Shown here piece by piece: positions 35,091-43,303 of a stretch of DNA of 64,000 bases. Where the stretch lies: positions 1-64,000 of the forward strand of contig JAOAPB010000058.1 of assembly GCA_025462645.1 (NCBI GenBank), given 5' to 3'. The number at the start of each line of letters is the position of its first letter. The first letter of the stretch is position 1. The DNA is from Edaphobacter sp. (GTDB taxonomy: Bacteria > Acidobacteriota > Terriglobia > Terriglobales > Acidobacteriaceae). The notes under the pieces were generated by a model. The model saw only the letters and a list, made by a program, of their open reading frames with translations, had not been told where the DNA came from and ran no database searches. The translations under genes and the position numbers were made by a program.

Positions 35091-35171
35091 AGAAAGCCTT
35101 CCTGGATTGTCACAGCATTCGTATGAAGCGGTCGAGGCGGCCCCAGGTGCTTCGATGTTTCCGTTGGACGA

Positions 35172-35186
35172 TTCTTCAACGAAGAA
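35172..35186. promoter_or_regulatory. inverted repeat TTCTTC-AAC-GAAGAA before hsp20
   Basis: A perfect 6-3-6 inverted repeat ending 33 bases before the probable Hsp20 start codon. It could be an operator or, in the mRNA, a small hairpin in the leader. Small heat-shock genes are often controlled by leader structure; this is only a positional argument. Confidence 0.3.
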
Positions 35187-35296
35187 GCCCACAGTAAAAC
35201 CCAAGAAAGGAGTGTCAACATGGCAACGAAAACGAACATAGCAGTCCAACACAAACGACGAGCAAAGAAGAGGAACGTTCTTCGCAACGTGCAGAG

Positions 35297-35848
35297 TTGG
35301 TCAGGAGCTCTGGTGACGACGCCACCACGAGACGTAGCCGGCCAGGCCCGATCGGCCTCCCGCTCTCTCCGTTCGAGATGCTTCGTATGACTCCATTTTC
35401 TCTCTTCAGAAGAATGACGGACGAATTTGACCGCGCCCTCCAGCCATTCTTGTCAGAAGATGAAGCAAGCGCCAGTATTGCCTGGACCCCTACGGTCGAG
35501 ATCTCCGAACGGGATGGAAAATACCGCATTCTTGCAGAGCTCCCAGGGCTGTCTCCGAATGACGTACGAGTGGAGGTGGAGGACGATGCGCTTGTCCTTC
35601 AGGGAGAACGGCAAGTTGAGCGCGATGCGACAGAAGGAGAGATTCGGCGGAGTGAACGGCAGTTTGGGTTCTTCTACCGACGAATTCCGTTGCCGGAAGG
35701 TGTGGATCCGGAACAGGCAAAGGCAAAGTTTCACGACGGGATTCTGGAAATTACTATCCCGGTTCCGGATCGACAGGCTAAACGGCGGCAGATTCAGATA
35801 GAGGCGGATAGCAAATCCTCTTCGGACAAAACGAAACAGGCGGCCTGA
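35297..35848 (+). CDS. Hsp20/alpha-crystallin small heat-shock protein
   Basis: The alpha-crystallin domain spans roughly residues 60-160 of this frame: WTPTVEISERDGKYRILAEL, PGLSPNDVRVEVEDD, LVLQGERQ, GFFYRRIPLPEGVDPEQAKA and GILEITIPVP. It is an ATP-independent holdase for unfolding proteins. The start is a problem. The only good ribosome site (AAAGGAGTGTCAAC) precedes ATG 35220, which reads MATKTNIAVQ and then runs in a different frame to a stop near 35392. The Hsp20 frame is open from before 35220 without an ATG and continues QTTSKEEERSSQRAELV. One missing base near 35245-35260 would join them. Otherwise translation must begin at TTG 35297 or ATG 35378. Confidence 0.8.
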   Translation: MVRSSGDDATTRRSRPGPIGLPLSPFEMLRMTPFSLFRRMTDEFDRALQPFLSEDEASASIAWTPTVEISERDGKYRILAELPGLSPNDVRVEVEDDALVLQGERQVERDATEGEIRRSERQFGFFYRRIPLPEGVDPEQAKAKFHDGILEITIPVPDRQAKRRQIQIEADSKSSSDKTKQAA

Positions 35849-36010
35849 ATAGTTCGTCAACGACATGCCGAGAAACGAGTTTAGTCGTGCTGGCGAGTCG
35901 CCGGCGTGGAGTCAACGTCAGTCGGATAGGCGTTGCTTCGTCCATTTCTCATCTCGCGCCAACGTCAGGTTGGGCGAAGAACCGGGAGTTCATCATTAAG
36001 GAGCGCAACC

Positions 36011-36994
36011 ATGCGCAACGAGACGGAGTCTAACGCGTCACTCACGAAGGCGGGGTTCACCATCTTTGTCGTGTTATGCCTGCTTGTTGTGGGGGGCTGC
36101 AATTCAAGTAAGCCAGACGAAAAAACTGGCACAACCAAACCTGCGAAGGCCTCGTCGCCCCCCACATCGGATCTCCAGAAACAGCATCAGGAAGCTGAAC
36201 AGCAGTTTCGCCCTGAAATCGAGACGCAGCGACAGCAAAATGAGAACGAGGCAAAGCAGACGCTTGACCAGGAGGCAATCGCCGCTGTCGGGCTAACCGG
36301 AGAAGCAATCAAATCGATTACGGCGAACAAAAAGGACGATGCCCTGGCTTTGATCGAGCGTGCTACCGGGAAAATTAACATTCTTCTTGCGAGGAACCCT
36401 GCGTCGGCGCTCATCCCCGTCAGTGTAGACGTTGTGGTAATCGATACTGCTCCCGTCGATCCAAAGGTGATCGATCAAATCGTTGAACGGGCCACGGATG
36501 CAACAAAGCACAGAGATTTACCGATAGCTCGAATATTACTCGCATCACTTGTCAGTGAGTTACGTATTCGCACTACATCTCTTCCGTTAGCCACGTATCC
36601 CGCAGCTTTACAGCAGGCAGCTCAACTTTTGGATCAAAATAAAAATCAGGACGCGGGAAAAGTGCTCCTCACTGCCATCAACACCCTCGTGATGGTGGAT
36701 CATGTCATCCCGCTCCCTCTGCTCCTCGCCCAGGCCGCAATCGACGCGGCCAACTCTCAACGCCAGAACAAGGACATAGCGCTGACGTTGCTCAAGACTG
36801 CGAAGAATGAGGCCAACCGGTCACGACTGCTTGGCTATCTGAGCAGTGATTCGGAATACAAAGGTTTGGATGACGAAATCTCAAGCCTCGAATCAGCGAT
36901 CAAGGGTAAGGCTGACACTAGTTCGATGTTCTCCCATCTCCGTGACAGAATCTCCGCCTTTGTTAAAAAGCAGAAGGAACATGAACAACGTTGA
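36011..36994 (+). CDS. yfdX: YfdX family lipoprotein
   Basis: Start at ATG 36011 behind AAGGAG; 327 residues. A signal peptide ends in a lipobox (VLCLLVVGGCNSS), so the mature protein should be lipid-anchored in the periplasm. A charged linker precedes the YfdX core: QEAIAAVGLTGEAIKSITAN, ATGKINILLARNPASALIPV, IDTAPVDPKVIDQIVERA, RIRTTSLPLATYPAALQQAA and VDHVIPLPLLLAQAAID. It aligns over its whole core with the protein encoded at 28322, so the two are paralogues placed in different compartments. It likely acts as an acid/heat-stress chaperone at the envelope. Confidence 0.85.
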   Translation: MRNETESNASLTKAGFTIFVVLCLLVVGGCNSSKPDEKTGTTKPAKASSPPTSDLQKQHQEAEQQFRPEIETQRQQNENEAKQTLDQEAIAAVGLTGEAIKSITANKKDDALALIERATGKINILLARNPASALIPVSVDVVVIDTAPVDPKVIDQIVERATDATKHRDLPIARILLASLVSELRIRTTSLPLATYPAALQQAAQLLDQNKNQDAGKVLLTAINTLVMVDHVIPLPLLLAQAAIDAANSQRQNKDIALTLLKTAKNEANRSRLLGYLSSDSEYKGLDDEISSLESAIKGKADTSSMFSHLRDRISAFVKKQKEHEQR

Positions 36995-37294
36995 CTCGGG
37001 TCCCCGGGAGACGAAGAGTCATCCGGGCGCCACCACTATTTTGCCGCTTCATGTGAGATTCCTTTTTCCTTGGCGGCGGCCCTGCACCCTCACAGGACTT
37101 CGGTCTGATCTGCATCTACGACCATTGAGGTAGATCGAAGCGTCTCCAAAGGCAATGGGCGCTCTAACCATCAAACAGGATGCTTTACCCCAACCTATGA
37201 CGAATTATTTTTCAGAGGTACAGCACCCTAACATCTTCCGGAAGTCGCAAAACTGCATGCCTCATCGAGCATGCAAATCAGAAGGAGAGTTGAC

Positions 37295-37966
37295 ATGACA
37301 ACAACAGCAACGATCGCTCGTACGGACCAAGAGATTCAGACAGATGTACTCGCCGAACTTCGCTGGGACCATAGCGTCCAGGCAAATGAAATCGGTGTGG
37401 CCGTCAAAAACGGTGTCGTCACTCTGACAGGAACGGTGGACACCTACCTGAAAAAGTGGAAAGCCGAGGAGGCTGCCCATCGTGTGGCCGGAGTTACTGC
37501 CGTAGCCAACGATATAACGGTACGCACTATCGGAGAGCGTACCGATGCCGATATCGCGGCTGCCGCAGTTCACGCGCTTAAGTGGAATGCAAGTGTCCCG
37601 GCTGAAAAGATTCAAGTCACGGTCGACAAAGGCTGGGTGACCCTCAAGGGTGAAGTGGAGTGGCAATATCAAAGGGGGGAAGCTGAACGCGCTGTGCGGC
37701 CACTCTGGGGTGCCAAGGGCGTAAGCAATTTGATTGTCGTGAAACCGCACGCGTCGCCCACTGACCTGAAGAAGAAGATCGAGGATGCGCTGGTTCGCTC
37801 CGCGTCGATCGACGCAAACAACATCACCGTTGAGGTGCAGGGAAGCAAGGCAATTCTCAAGGGCAAGGTGCGCTCCTGGGCCGAGAAGCAAGAGGCTGAA
37901 CGAACAGCGTGGCTCGCTCCCGGGATCACGTCTGTCGATAGCCAGATCAAGGTCTCCTTTTTCTAA
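37295..37966 (+). CDS. triple BON-domain protein
   Basis: 223 residues from ATG 37295 (GAAGGAGAG upstream). Three BON repeats: about 10-75 (VLAELRWDHSVQANEIGVAV, GVVTLTGTVDTYLKKWKAEE), 80-150 (AVHALKWNASVPAEKIQVTV, GWVTLKGEVEWQYQRGEAER) and 155-223 (DALVRSASIDANNITVEVQG, KAILKGKVRSWAEKQEAER). BON domains bind lipid surfaces; the OsmY-type proteins are periplasmic osmotic and acid stress factors. No signal peptide is seen here, so localisation is unclear. It follows the YfdX lipoprotein in the same direction after 300 bases with no gene. Confidence 0.88.
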   Translation: MTTTATIARTDQEIQTDVLAELRWDHSVQANEIGVAVKNGVVTLTGTVDTYLKKWKAEEAAHRVAGVTAVANDITVRTIGERTDADIAAAAVHALKWNASVPAEKIQVTVDKGWVTLKGEVEWQYQRGEAERAVRPLWGAKGVSNLIVVKPHASPTDLKKKIEDALVRSASIDANNITVEVQGSKAILKGKVRSWAEKQEAERTAWLAPGITSVDSQIKVSFF

Positions 37967-38106
37967 TGCTTCTCAACATGAAGTTCTCATGAGGCGAGGA
38001 AGACCATCCCCATACGCACACGAGGTATACCTATACAAGGTAGCGACGATCGACGAATCAGCCCAACGGTAGTCGCTACATCACCTCAGACAGAATGAGG
38101 CTCCAT

Positions 38107-38661
38107 ATGCGGATCGATTCGATAACAAAGGGTTATGCAGCCAGGGCGGTCTTAGTGACGTTCCTCTTGCTTTCAGTGTCGGGACGGGCTTTCGCTCTGC
38201 GGGAAGACAGCCAGCAGCTAACGCAGCTTTTGGGTGAGGCCAGAGAGGAGGCAGCTGAACTAGCCAAAGACGCCGATGAGATGGAGTCGCTGATTCGGAC
38301 CGACGTGAGTTGGCAGACTCATGCGGAGATGCTCGATCGTGTCAAAAACCATGTGAACAACATGGCACGGATTGTCGCCAAACTAAGTGAAACCCGATCT
38401 TCCGGCTCTGAATTGCAAGAGCAGGCGGTCGACCGAATACTGCCTTTGCTCAAGGAACTAGCCACCAACACGACAGCCGCGATTAATTACTTGAACCAGA
38501 ACAAGTCTCGTCCGAAAACCGACCCATACACCCAATATCTGCATGACAACGTAGAGACAGCCCACCAACTCTCGTCCACAGTTTCGTCCCTCTTTGAATA
38601 CGAGAAAAGTATGACCAAAATTGCAAAGCTAAAGAACAAGCTCGAACTCAGCGAACAGTAG
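38107..38661 (+). CDS. secreted helical protein, paralogue A (unknown family)
   Basis: I start it at ATG 38107, with GAGG six bases ahead, giving 184 residues; ATG 38095 is the alternative. A signal peptide (ARAVLVTFLLLSVSGRAFAL) precedes an all-helical mature part: LTQLLGEAREEAAELAKDAD, a TDVSWQTHAEMLDRVKNHVN helix, SGSELQEQAVDRILPLLKEL, then NTTAAINYLNQNKSRPKTD and a C-terminal ETAHQLSSTVSSLFEYEKSM. The gene at 40053 encodes a clear paralogue. I do not recognise the family or any catalytic residue. The heptad-like helices suggest a periplasmic bundle with a structural or chaperone role in the stress cassette. Confidence 0.75.
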   Translation: MRIDSITKGYAARAVLVTFLLLSVSGRAFALREDSQQLTQLLGEAREEAAELAKDADEMESLIRTDVSWQTHAEMLDRVKNHVNNMARIVAKLSETRSSGSELQEQAVDRILPLLKELATNTTAAINYLNQNKSRPKTDPYTQYLHDNVETAHQLSSTVSSLFEYEKSMTKIAKLKNKLELSEQ

Positions 38662-38834
38662 GTAGACATCTTGTTTGAGTTTGCCTTTTAAAGCAACGTA
38701 ATCGTCGATCGCCATCGTATTAGAGTCCCGTCACAATTCTGGCTTTCTTGAAACAGCAGAAGCATTGTGAACGGTAATTACGCCGACAGAAATAAGCATA
38801 AAGACGACATACACCCGACCAAGGAGGTCCCTGC

Positions 38835-39368
38835 ATGAATATCCTTCGAAGAGTCTCTGTCACGTTGGCCCTAGTTGTTGTTCTCTTCTCTATTCCGGCA
38901 TTGGCACAGAAGGTGGAAACCGACTATGACCACTCCGTCAACTTCAATCAATATCACACCTATTCCTGGGGACATGTCCGCTCCACCGATCCTTTTTTTG
39001 AGCAACGTATTCGCGACGCGGTAGATCATGACCTTCAGGCGAAGGGATGGCAACTGGCGCCCGCAGGCGGCGATGTCACGTTGACCGCCGTCGCGATAAA
39101 GAGAAACCAAGCCGCATATACAACCTTCTACGACGGATTGGGTGGGGGCTGGAGATGGCATGGGTGGGGCGGAGGTATGGCTACGACAACGGTGGAGAAA
39201 GTTCCTGTAGGGACCTTAGTCGTCGATATCTATGACACTTCGACCAAGCAGCTTATATGGCGGGGTTTGGCGCACGACCAGCTTTCGGATAAGCCGGACA
39301 AAGATACAAAAAAGCTTGAAAAAGCAGTGGACAAGATGTTCGACAAATTCCCACCTCGATCCTCGTAG
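38835..39368 (+). CDS. DUF4136 domain protein, exported
   Basis: A 177-residue protein with a signal peptide (VTLALVVVLFSIPALA) and the DUF4136 pattern. It has KVETDYDHSVNFNQYHTYSW, FFEQRIRDAVDHDLQAKGWQ, GDVTLTAVAI, a glycine/tryptophan loop, GTLVVDIYDTSTKQLIWRGL and KKLEKAVDKMFDKFPP. Homologues are envelope lipoproteins or secreted proteins of unknown activity; this one lacks a clear lipobox cysteine. A strong AAGGAGGT precedes the start. It lies between paralogue A and the HdeD gene, all rightward. Confidence 0.82.
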   Translation: MNILRRVSVTLALVVVLFSIPALAQKVETDYDHSVNFNQYHTYSWGHVRSTDPFFEQRIRDAVDHDLQAKGWQLAPAGGDVTLTAVAIKRNQAAYTTFYDGLGGGWRWHGWGGGMATTTVEKVPVGTLVVDIYDTSTKQLIWRGLAHDQLSDKPDKDTKKLEKAVDKMFDKFPPRSS

Positions 39369-39495
39369 CTGGGAAATTATCGCGGACCAACCGTTGTGCT
39401 GTATGGAGCGTTACCACGAGGGTGTTGCATCGAACTGAGGGATTTGTAGTGTCGTATAAAACGCAGTGCCAATTTTCACAGAAGGAGTCTTGAAT

Positions 39496-40029
39496 ATGCT
39501 CGCCACTTATACGCGTTCTGGGGTTTGGTCCATCTTTGTGGCAGTTCTCCTTCTCCTTGCGGGACTGATGGCCATCGCATTGCCGTTCTTTGCTGGCATC
39601 GCAGCCAGTGTCTTCTTTGGGTGGCTGCTCATGTTTGCTGGTATCGCTCATCTGGTCTATGCATGGTCGGAGCGCGGGGCCGGGGCCGTTCTCTGGCAGA
39701 TTCTGATTGGGATAGCCTATCTCATTGCCGCTCTTTACATGCTGGTGTTACCCGTTGCTGGAGTGGTCACGCTGACATTTGTCCTTGCGTTCTATATCGT
39801 GGTCGCAGGGATCTTCGAACTTGCCGTTTTCTTTCGTCTTCGAGGGCTGCCCGGCGCGATTTGGTTTCTAGTCGATGGTCTGGCTTCTTTCCTGCTTGCG
39901 GGCCTTATCTTTTTCCATTGGCCATCAAGTTCGCTGTGGGCTGTCGGCACCTTGGTGGGAATTAGTCTGCTGTTCAGCGGCATCGCGAGGATTACTTTCC
40001 CGCTGAGTCTGCGAGTGGTCCGCGGGTAA
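39496..40029 (+). CDS. hdeD: HdeD family acid-resistance membrane protein
   Basis: Start at ATG 39496 behind GAAGGAGT; 177 residues. Six hydrophobic helices in three pairs, beginning VWSIFVAVLLLLAGLMAIAL and including FFGWLLMFAGIAHLVYAW, LIAALYMLVLPVAGVVTLTF, FYIVVAGIFELAVFFRLRG, WFLVDGLASFLLAGLIFFHW and VGTLVGISLLFSGIARI. That is the DUF308/HdeD layout. HdeD supports acid resistance in E. coli at high cell density, and it is a regular part of transmissible stress-tolerance loci. It lies 23 bases before paralogue B, so these two are likely one transcript. Confidence 0.87.
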   Translation: MLATYTRSGVWSIFVAVLLLLAGLMAIALPFFAGIAASVFFGWLLMFAGIAHLVYAWSERGAGAVLWQILIGIAYLIAALYMLVLPVAGVVTLTFVLAFYIVVAGIFELAVFFRLRGLPGAIWFLVDGLASFLLAGLIFFHWPSSSLWAVGTLVGISLLFSGIARITFPLSLRVVRG

Positions 40030-40052
40030 ACAGGGACGAGAGGAGTCCTAAT

Positions 40053-40607
40053 ATGAAAATCGTGCGTCGGCAAACCAGGCCTTTTGTCATAGCAGCTCTC
40101 ATCGTTATCCTTCCACTCTTGTTCCCCTTGACTGTGTACGCGACCACAGATGAGAACCCACAGCTGACGCAGCTTCTCGCAGATGCAAACAATGAGGCCT
40201 TTGAATTGGCGAGGGATGCCACTAGCACCCAAATGCTTATCCGTACAGACGAAAATTGGGTCGACCACGCGTTGATGCTCGCCAAAGTGAAGGGCCACGT
40301 GGACAACCTGGCCCTTATCATCGAGAAGTTGAACAAGGCTCAAAACTCAGGTTCGGAATTACAGAAACAGGCAGTAGAGCAGATGCTGCCCCTGGTGAAG
40401 CAGCTATCGACCAATACCACAGCTGCGATCAACTATCTGAAACAGAGCAAGACCCGACCGATTTCCGACACATATACACGATATCTGGAGAAAAATGCGG
40501 AGACGGCTCACCAACTCTCTTCAGTGATTTCGTCCCTGATCGATTACGAGAAGAGCATGACCGAGATTGAAAAGCTAAGGAGCAAGCTCGAGGCTCCCGG
40601 AAATTAG
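40053..40607 (+). CDS. secreted helical protein, paralogue B (unknown family)
   Basis: A 184-residue paralogue of the protein at 38107. It has a signal peptide (IAALIVILPLLFPLTVYA) and the same helical series: PQLTQLLADANNEAFELARD, TDENWVDHALMLAKVKGHVD, SGSELQKQAVEQMLPLVKQL, NTTAAINYLKQSKTRPISDT and ETAHQLSSVISSLIDYEKSM. Identity is strongest in the NTTAAINYL and ETAHQLSS segments. No known domain is visible. Duplication within a single cassette around DUF4136 and HdeD genes points to a shared function in envelope stress. It is probably co-transcribed with hdeD. Confidence 0.75.
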   Translation: MKIVRRQTRPFVIAALIVILPLLFPLTVYATTDENPQLTQLLADANNEAFELARDATSTQMLIRTDENWVDHALMLAKVKGHVDNLALIIEKLNKAQNSGSELQKQAVEQMLPLVKQLSTNTTAAINYLKQSKTRPISDTYTRYLEKNAETAHQLSSVISSLIDYEKSMTEIEKLRSKLEAPGN

Positions 40608-40652
40608 GACCTGCGCTCCTTTGTATATCTGCGGAGAGGAAGCACCGGTCCG

Positions 40653-41342
40653 ATGACTCAGGAGACTTCTCAGAGTCCAGCGTTGCTCTTCGATCTCGAT
40701 GGCACGCTCATTGATAGTGTCTACCAACACGTCCTTGCATGGCATGAGGCGCTGGAAGAACTTGGCCTGTCCTTTGCCGTGTGGCGCATTCATCGTCGCA
40801 TCGGCATGAGTGGCGGTCTGCTCGTGCAGGCTCTCGGCCGGGAGATTGGACATCGGGTGACTTCAGAACAGGCGCAAAAACTTCAGGAGCGACATGTCGC
40901 GGTTTACGAGCGGTATCAAGCAGCGGTCCAGCCCCTACCGGGCGCTCGCGAACTGTTGCAGCAGCTGAGTAGAGCCAAAGTCCCCTATGCGATCGCAACC
41001 AGCGGACTTCCCGGAGGCGCTCGACCCGCGCTGGAAAGATTAGGAATAGGCCCTGAGGTCCCGGTCATCACACGGGAGGAAGTCCAACGCGCTAAACCGC
41101 ATCCCGACTTGTTTCTTGCTGCAGCACAACGGCTCAATGTCCCCATCGGCAAAGCGATGGTTGTCGGCGACAGTGTGTGGGATTTATTGGCCGCCCGGAG
41201 AGCTGGCTGTCTGGGGATCGGGCTGCTTTCGGGAGGCTATGGGAAAGAGAAACTAGAACAGGTAGGGGCTTATCGGGTGTATCAGGATCCGGCAGAATTG
41301 CTGACTCACCTCGATGAAGCAGGCATCCGGATTGTGGACTAG
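40653..41342 (+). CDS. HAD-superfamily hydrolase (beta-phosphoglucomutase-like)
   Basis: A 229-residue subfamily-I HAD phosphatase. Motif I is LLFDLDGTLIDSVYQH with the nucleophile Asp of DLDGT. A four-helix cap follows. Motif II is YAIATSGLPGG, motif III the lysine in RAKPHPDLFL, and motif IV the acidic pair region VVGDSVWDLLAAR. It should dephosphorylate a small phosphorylated metabolite in the cytoplasm; the natural substrate is not predictable. It starts 45 bases after paralogue B. A HAD enzyme is an odd partner for envelope-stress genes and may only be hitch-hiking. Confidence 0.87.
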   Translation: MTQETSQSPALLFDLDGTLIDSVYQHVLAWHEALEELGLSFAVWRIHRRIGMSGGLLVQALGREIGHRVTSEQAQKLQERHVAVYERYQAAVQPLPGARELLQQLSRAKVPYAIATSGLPGGARPALERLGIGPEVPVITREEVQRAKPHPDLFLAAAQRLNVPIGKAMVVGDSVWDLLAARRAGCLGIGLLSGGYGKEKLEQVGAYRVYQDPAELLTHLDEAGIRIVD

Positions 41343-41538
41343 AAGCAGAAGAATGGAGGGTTGCTAGTCGTCAAGCATCGTCGCCGCCATCGTCCAGGTA
41401 GAGGCCCCGCTATCGTGTTGATCGCGCTGTTTACGCGGTTCGCAGATTCGTCATTCTCGATCTCTAGCAGGCACAAAGCGAAGGACGCAATTCCATGATT
41501 TGTTCTCACGAATTTCACCATCAACGAAGGGAGTCGCC

Positions 41539-42453
41539 GTGAATTACGCGCAGGCACGACTATTACGGATTCTGGTCCCTCTACAAATCGGCAGCAACCT
41601 TCTCATCAAGAGCAGCGGTGAAAGCACCTCACGCCATGCACAACAGCAAAGGACGCCTTCCGCTCGGATGTCGTTCCTGTTATGTTTGGCGCTGATGCTT
41701 GTCTGTCTGCCGGTGAACTCGTTGGCGCAGCCGGCCGCCCTGACGCCGCCCCAACTGGACCAATTAGTGGCTCACATCGCACTATATCCGGACCCTTTGC
41801 TTGCGCAGGTGCTCACCGCTTCAACCTACTGGAGCGAGATCCCCGAGGCTGCGGCATGGGCTGATGCGCACAGTTATCTGAAGGGCGATGCCTTAGCCCA
41901 GGCCATTCAGGCCGACCACTTGCAGTGGGACCCGAGCATCCTGGCCTTGCTACCTTTCCCATCAGTGCTGGATATGATGGCACGCGACCCGGCATGGACG
42001 GAACAACTCGGCAATGCGGTCCTAACGCAACATCCGGATGTGATGGATGCCGTACAGCGGATGCGGCAGCGGGCGAGGAGCTACGGTTATCTGACCACAA
42101 ATGGATACATCAATGTGATCGCGAATGGAGGTTATATCCAGATCCTTCCCGTCAATCCAGATGTACTTTATGTGCCCTATTATGATCCGCTCGTCGTCTT
42201 CGCACCGCCGCGCCCCGGGTTCGCGATTGCGGGTGCAATTCGTTTTGGTCCAGCAATCACCATTGGCGCGGTATTCGGTGGATGGGGATGGTGGTTAGGC
42301 TCCGGATTTGGATGGCCTGCACACACGATTCTTATCGATCGCCGTCCATGGGGTCGAGTGTGGGTCGACCGAGCGGAATACATTCACCCTTATGTTCATC
42401 CATGGGTGCGACCGGTCGGGCCGCGCGTGGAGACCCATCGATTGAGAAGATAA
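41539..42453 (+). CDS. DUF3300 domain exported protein
   Basis: Start set at GTG 41539, which has GAAGGGAG upstream; ATG 41668 is an alternative that would put the signal peptide (FLLCLALMLVCLPVNSLAQ) right at the N-terminus. The DUF3300 core follows: LTPPQLDQLVAHIALYPDPL, LAQVLTASTYWSEIPEAAAW, GDALAQAIQADHLQWDPSIL, LPFPSVLDMMARDPAWTEQL and VNPDVLYVPYYDP. A glycine/tryptophan-rich hydrophobic tail then follows. The family is secreted, common in Acidobacteriota and Proteobacteria and uncharacterised. It closes the stress cassette before the degraded zone. Confidence 0.82.
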   Translation: MNYAQARLLRILVPLQIGSNLLIKSSGESTSRHAQQQRTPSARMSFLLCLALMLVCLPVNSLAQPAALTPPQLDQLVAHIALYPDPLLAQVLTASTYWSEIPEAAAWADAHSYLKGDALAQAIQADHLQWDPSILALLPFPSVLDMMARDPAWTEQLGNAVLTQHPDVMDAVQRMRQRARSYGYLTTNGYINVIANGGYIQILPVNPDVLYVPYYDPLVVFAPPRPGFAIAGAIRFGPAITIGAVFGGWGWWLGSGFGWPAHTILIDRRPWGRVWVDRAEYIHPYVHPWVRPVGPRVETHRLRR

Positions 42454-42675
42454 CTCGGTATCTTCGGAGCGGTACTCAACAAGGAACAGAGGGCAAAGAA
42501 TAGTTGAATGAGGCTGGAACCCTCGTGCCAGGGCCCTGGCTCAGATGGACGGAGAGCTATCTCAATTTGTGGAAAGGAGGTGCATTTATCTTATCGCGAG
42601 GCAGTCTTGGTGCAAGCAAGGTAGAAACCGAAGGGTTGCAGATTCGAGCTCCGTGGATTCACACGAAGGTCTTTC

Positions 42676-43284
42676 ATGGACACACGCAGATTGCAAGGCG
42701 AAATAGACGCGAAACTCGTTGCTCGTGCGGCAACCGATGAAGTCCTCGTTGCGGCGGCTAAGTTAGGGGATCACCCGGCCTTTGCGGAGCTGTGGACGCG
42801 GCACTCGAATACAGCATTCAAGATGGCGTGTCGGATCATGGGAAACGGAGACGATGCAGAAGACGTGATTCAGGATGCGTGGATGAAGGCCTATGTTCAT
42901 TTGAATACTTTCGATGGCAGGGCGAAATTTGCGACTTGGCTCACGCGTATCGCGATCAATTCGGCGCTGATGACTCTACGTAGGAAGCGCGCTCACCCCG
43001 AGACTTCTATGGAGATAGAAGACGGTGGGACCTGGCGGCACTGGAAATCACGGATCAGACGAAGGATGTTGAAGAGCACTATGCAAGGCACGAACGAGCC
43101 GAGCGCCTGAGACGAGCAATCTGCCGTCCGCAACCAACTCTGAGAAATGTGGTTGAGATTCATCAATTGAGCGACCGTTCCGTAAAGGAAGTCGCCGAGC
43201 GCCGAGCTCGCAGGCCTCTCTGTTGCGGCCACTAAGTCTCGCTTGCTACGCGCCAGGATCGTTTTACGTAGAGCTTTGGGCTGA
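42676..43284 (+). pseudogene. ECF-type RNA polymerase sigma factor with two frameshifts
   Basis: Region 2 is intact from ATG 42676: ELWTRHSNTAFKMACRIMGN, DDAEDVIQDAWMKAYVHL and GRAKFATWLTRIAINSALMT. Near 43041 one base is missing and the sense moves one frame down: EITDQTKDVEEHYARHERAE, RLRRAICRPQPTLRNVVEI. At 43194-43207 the 7-mer GCCGAGC is tandemly duplicated, which returns the reading to the first frame for the end of region 4 (ELAGLSVAATKSRLLRARIV, then LRRALG). The two lesions cancel in length but leave about 50 codons scrambled with a stop. The gene cannot encode a working sigma factor unless the assembly is wrong. Confidence 0.85.
43194..43207 (+). repeat. 7-bp tandem duplication GCCGAGC x2 in the sigma-factor gene
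   Basis: Two adjacent copies. Removing one restores the sequence KEVAELAGLSVAA, so the duplication is the second frameshift lesion. Confidence 0.85.
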
Positions 43285-43303
43285 AAGAGTAGAGGGACGT
43301 GCC

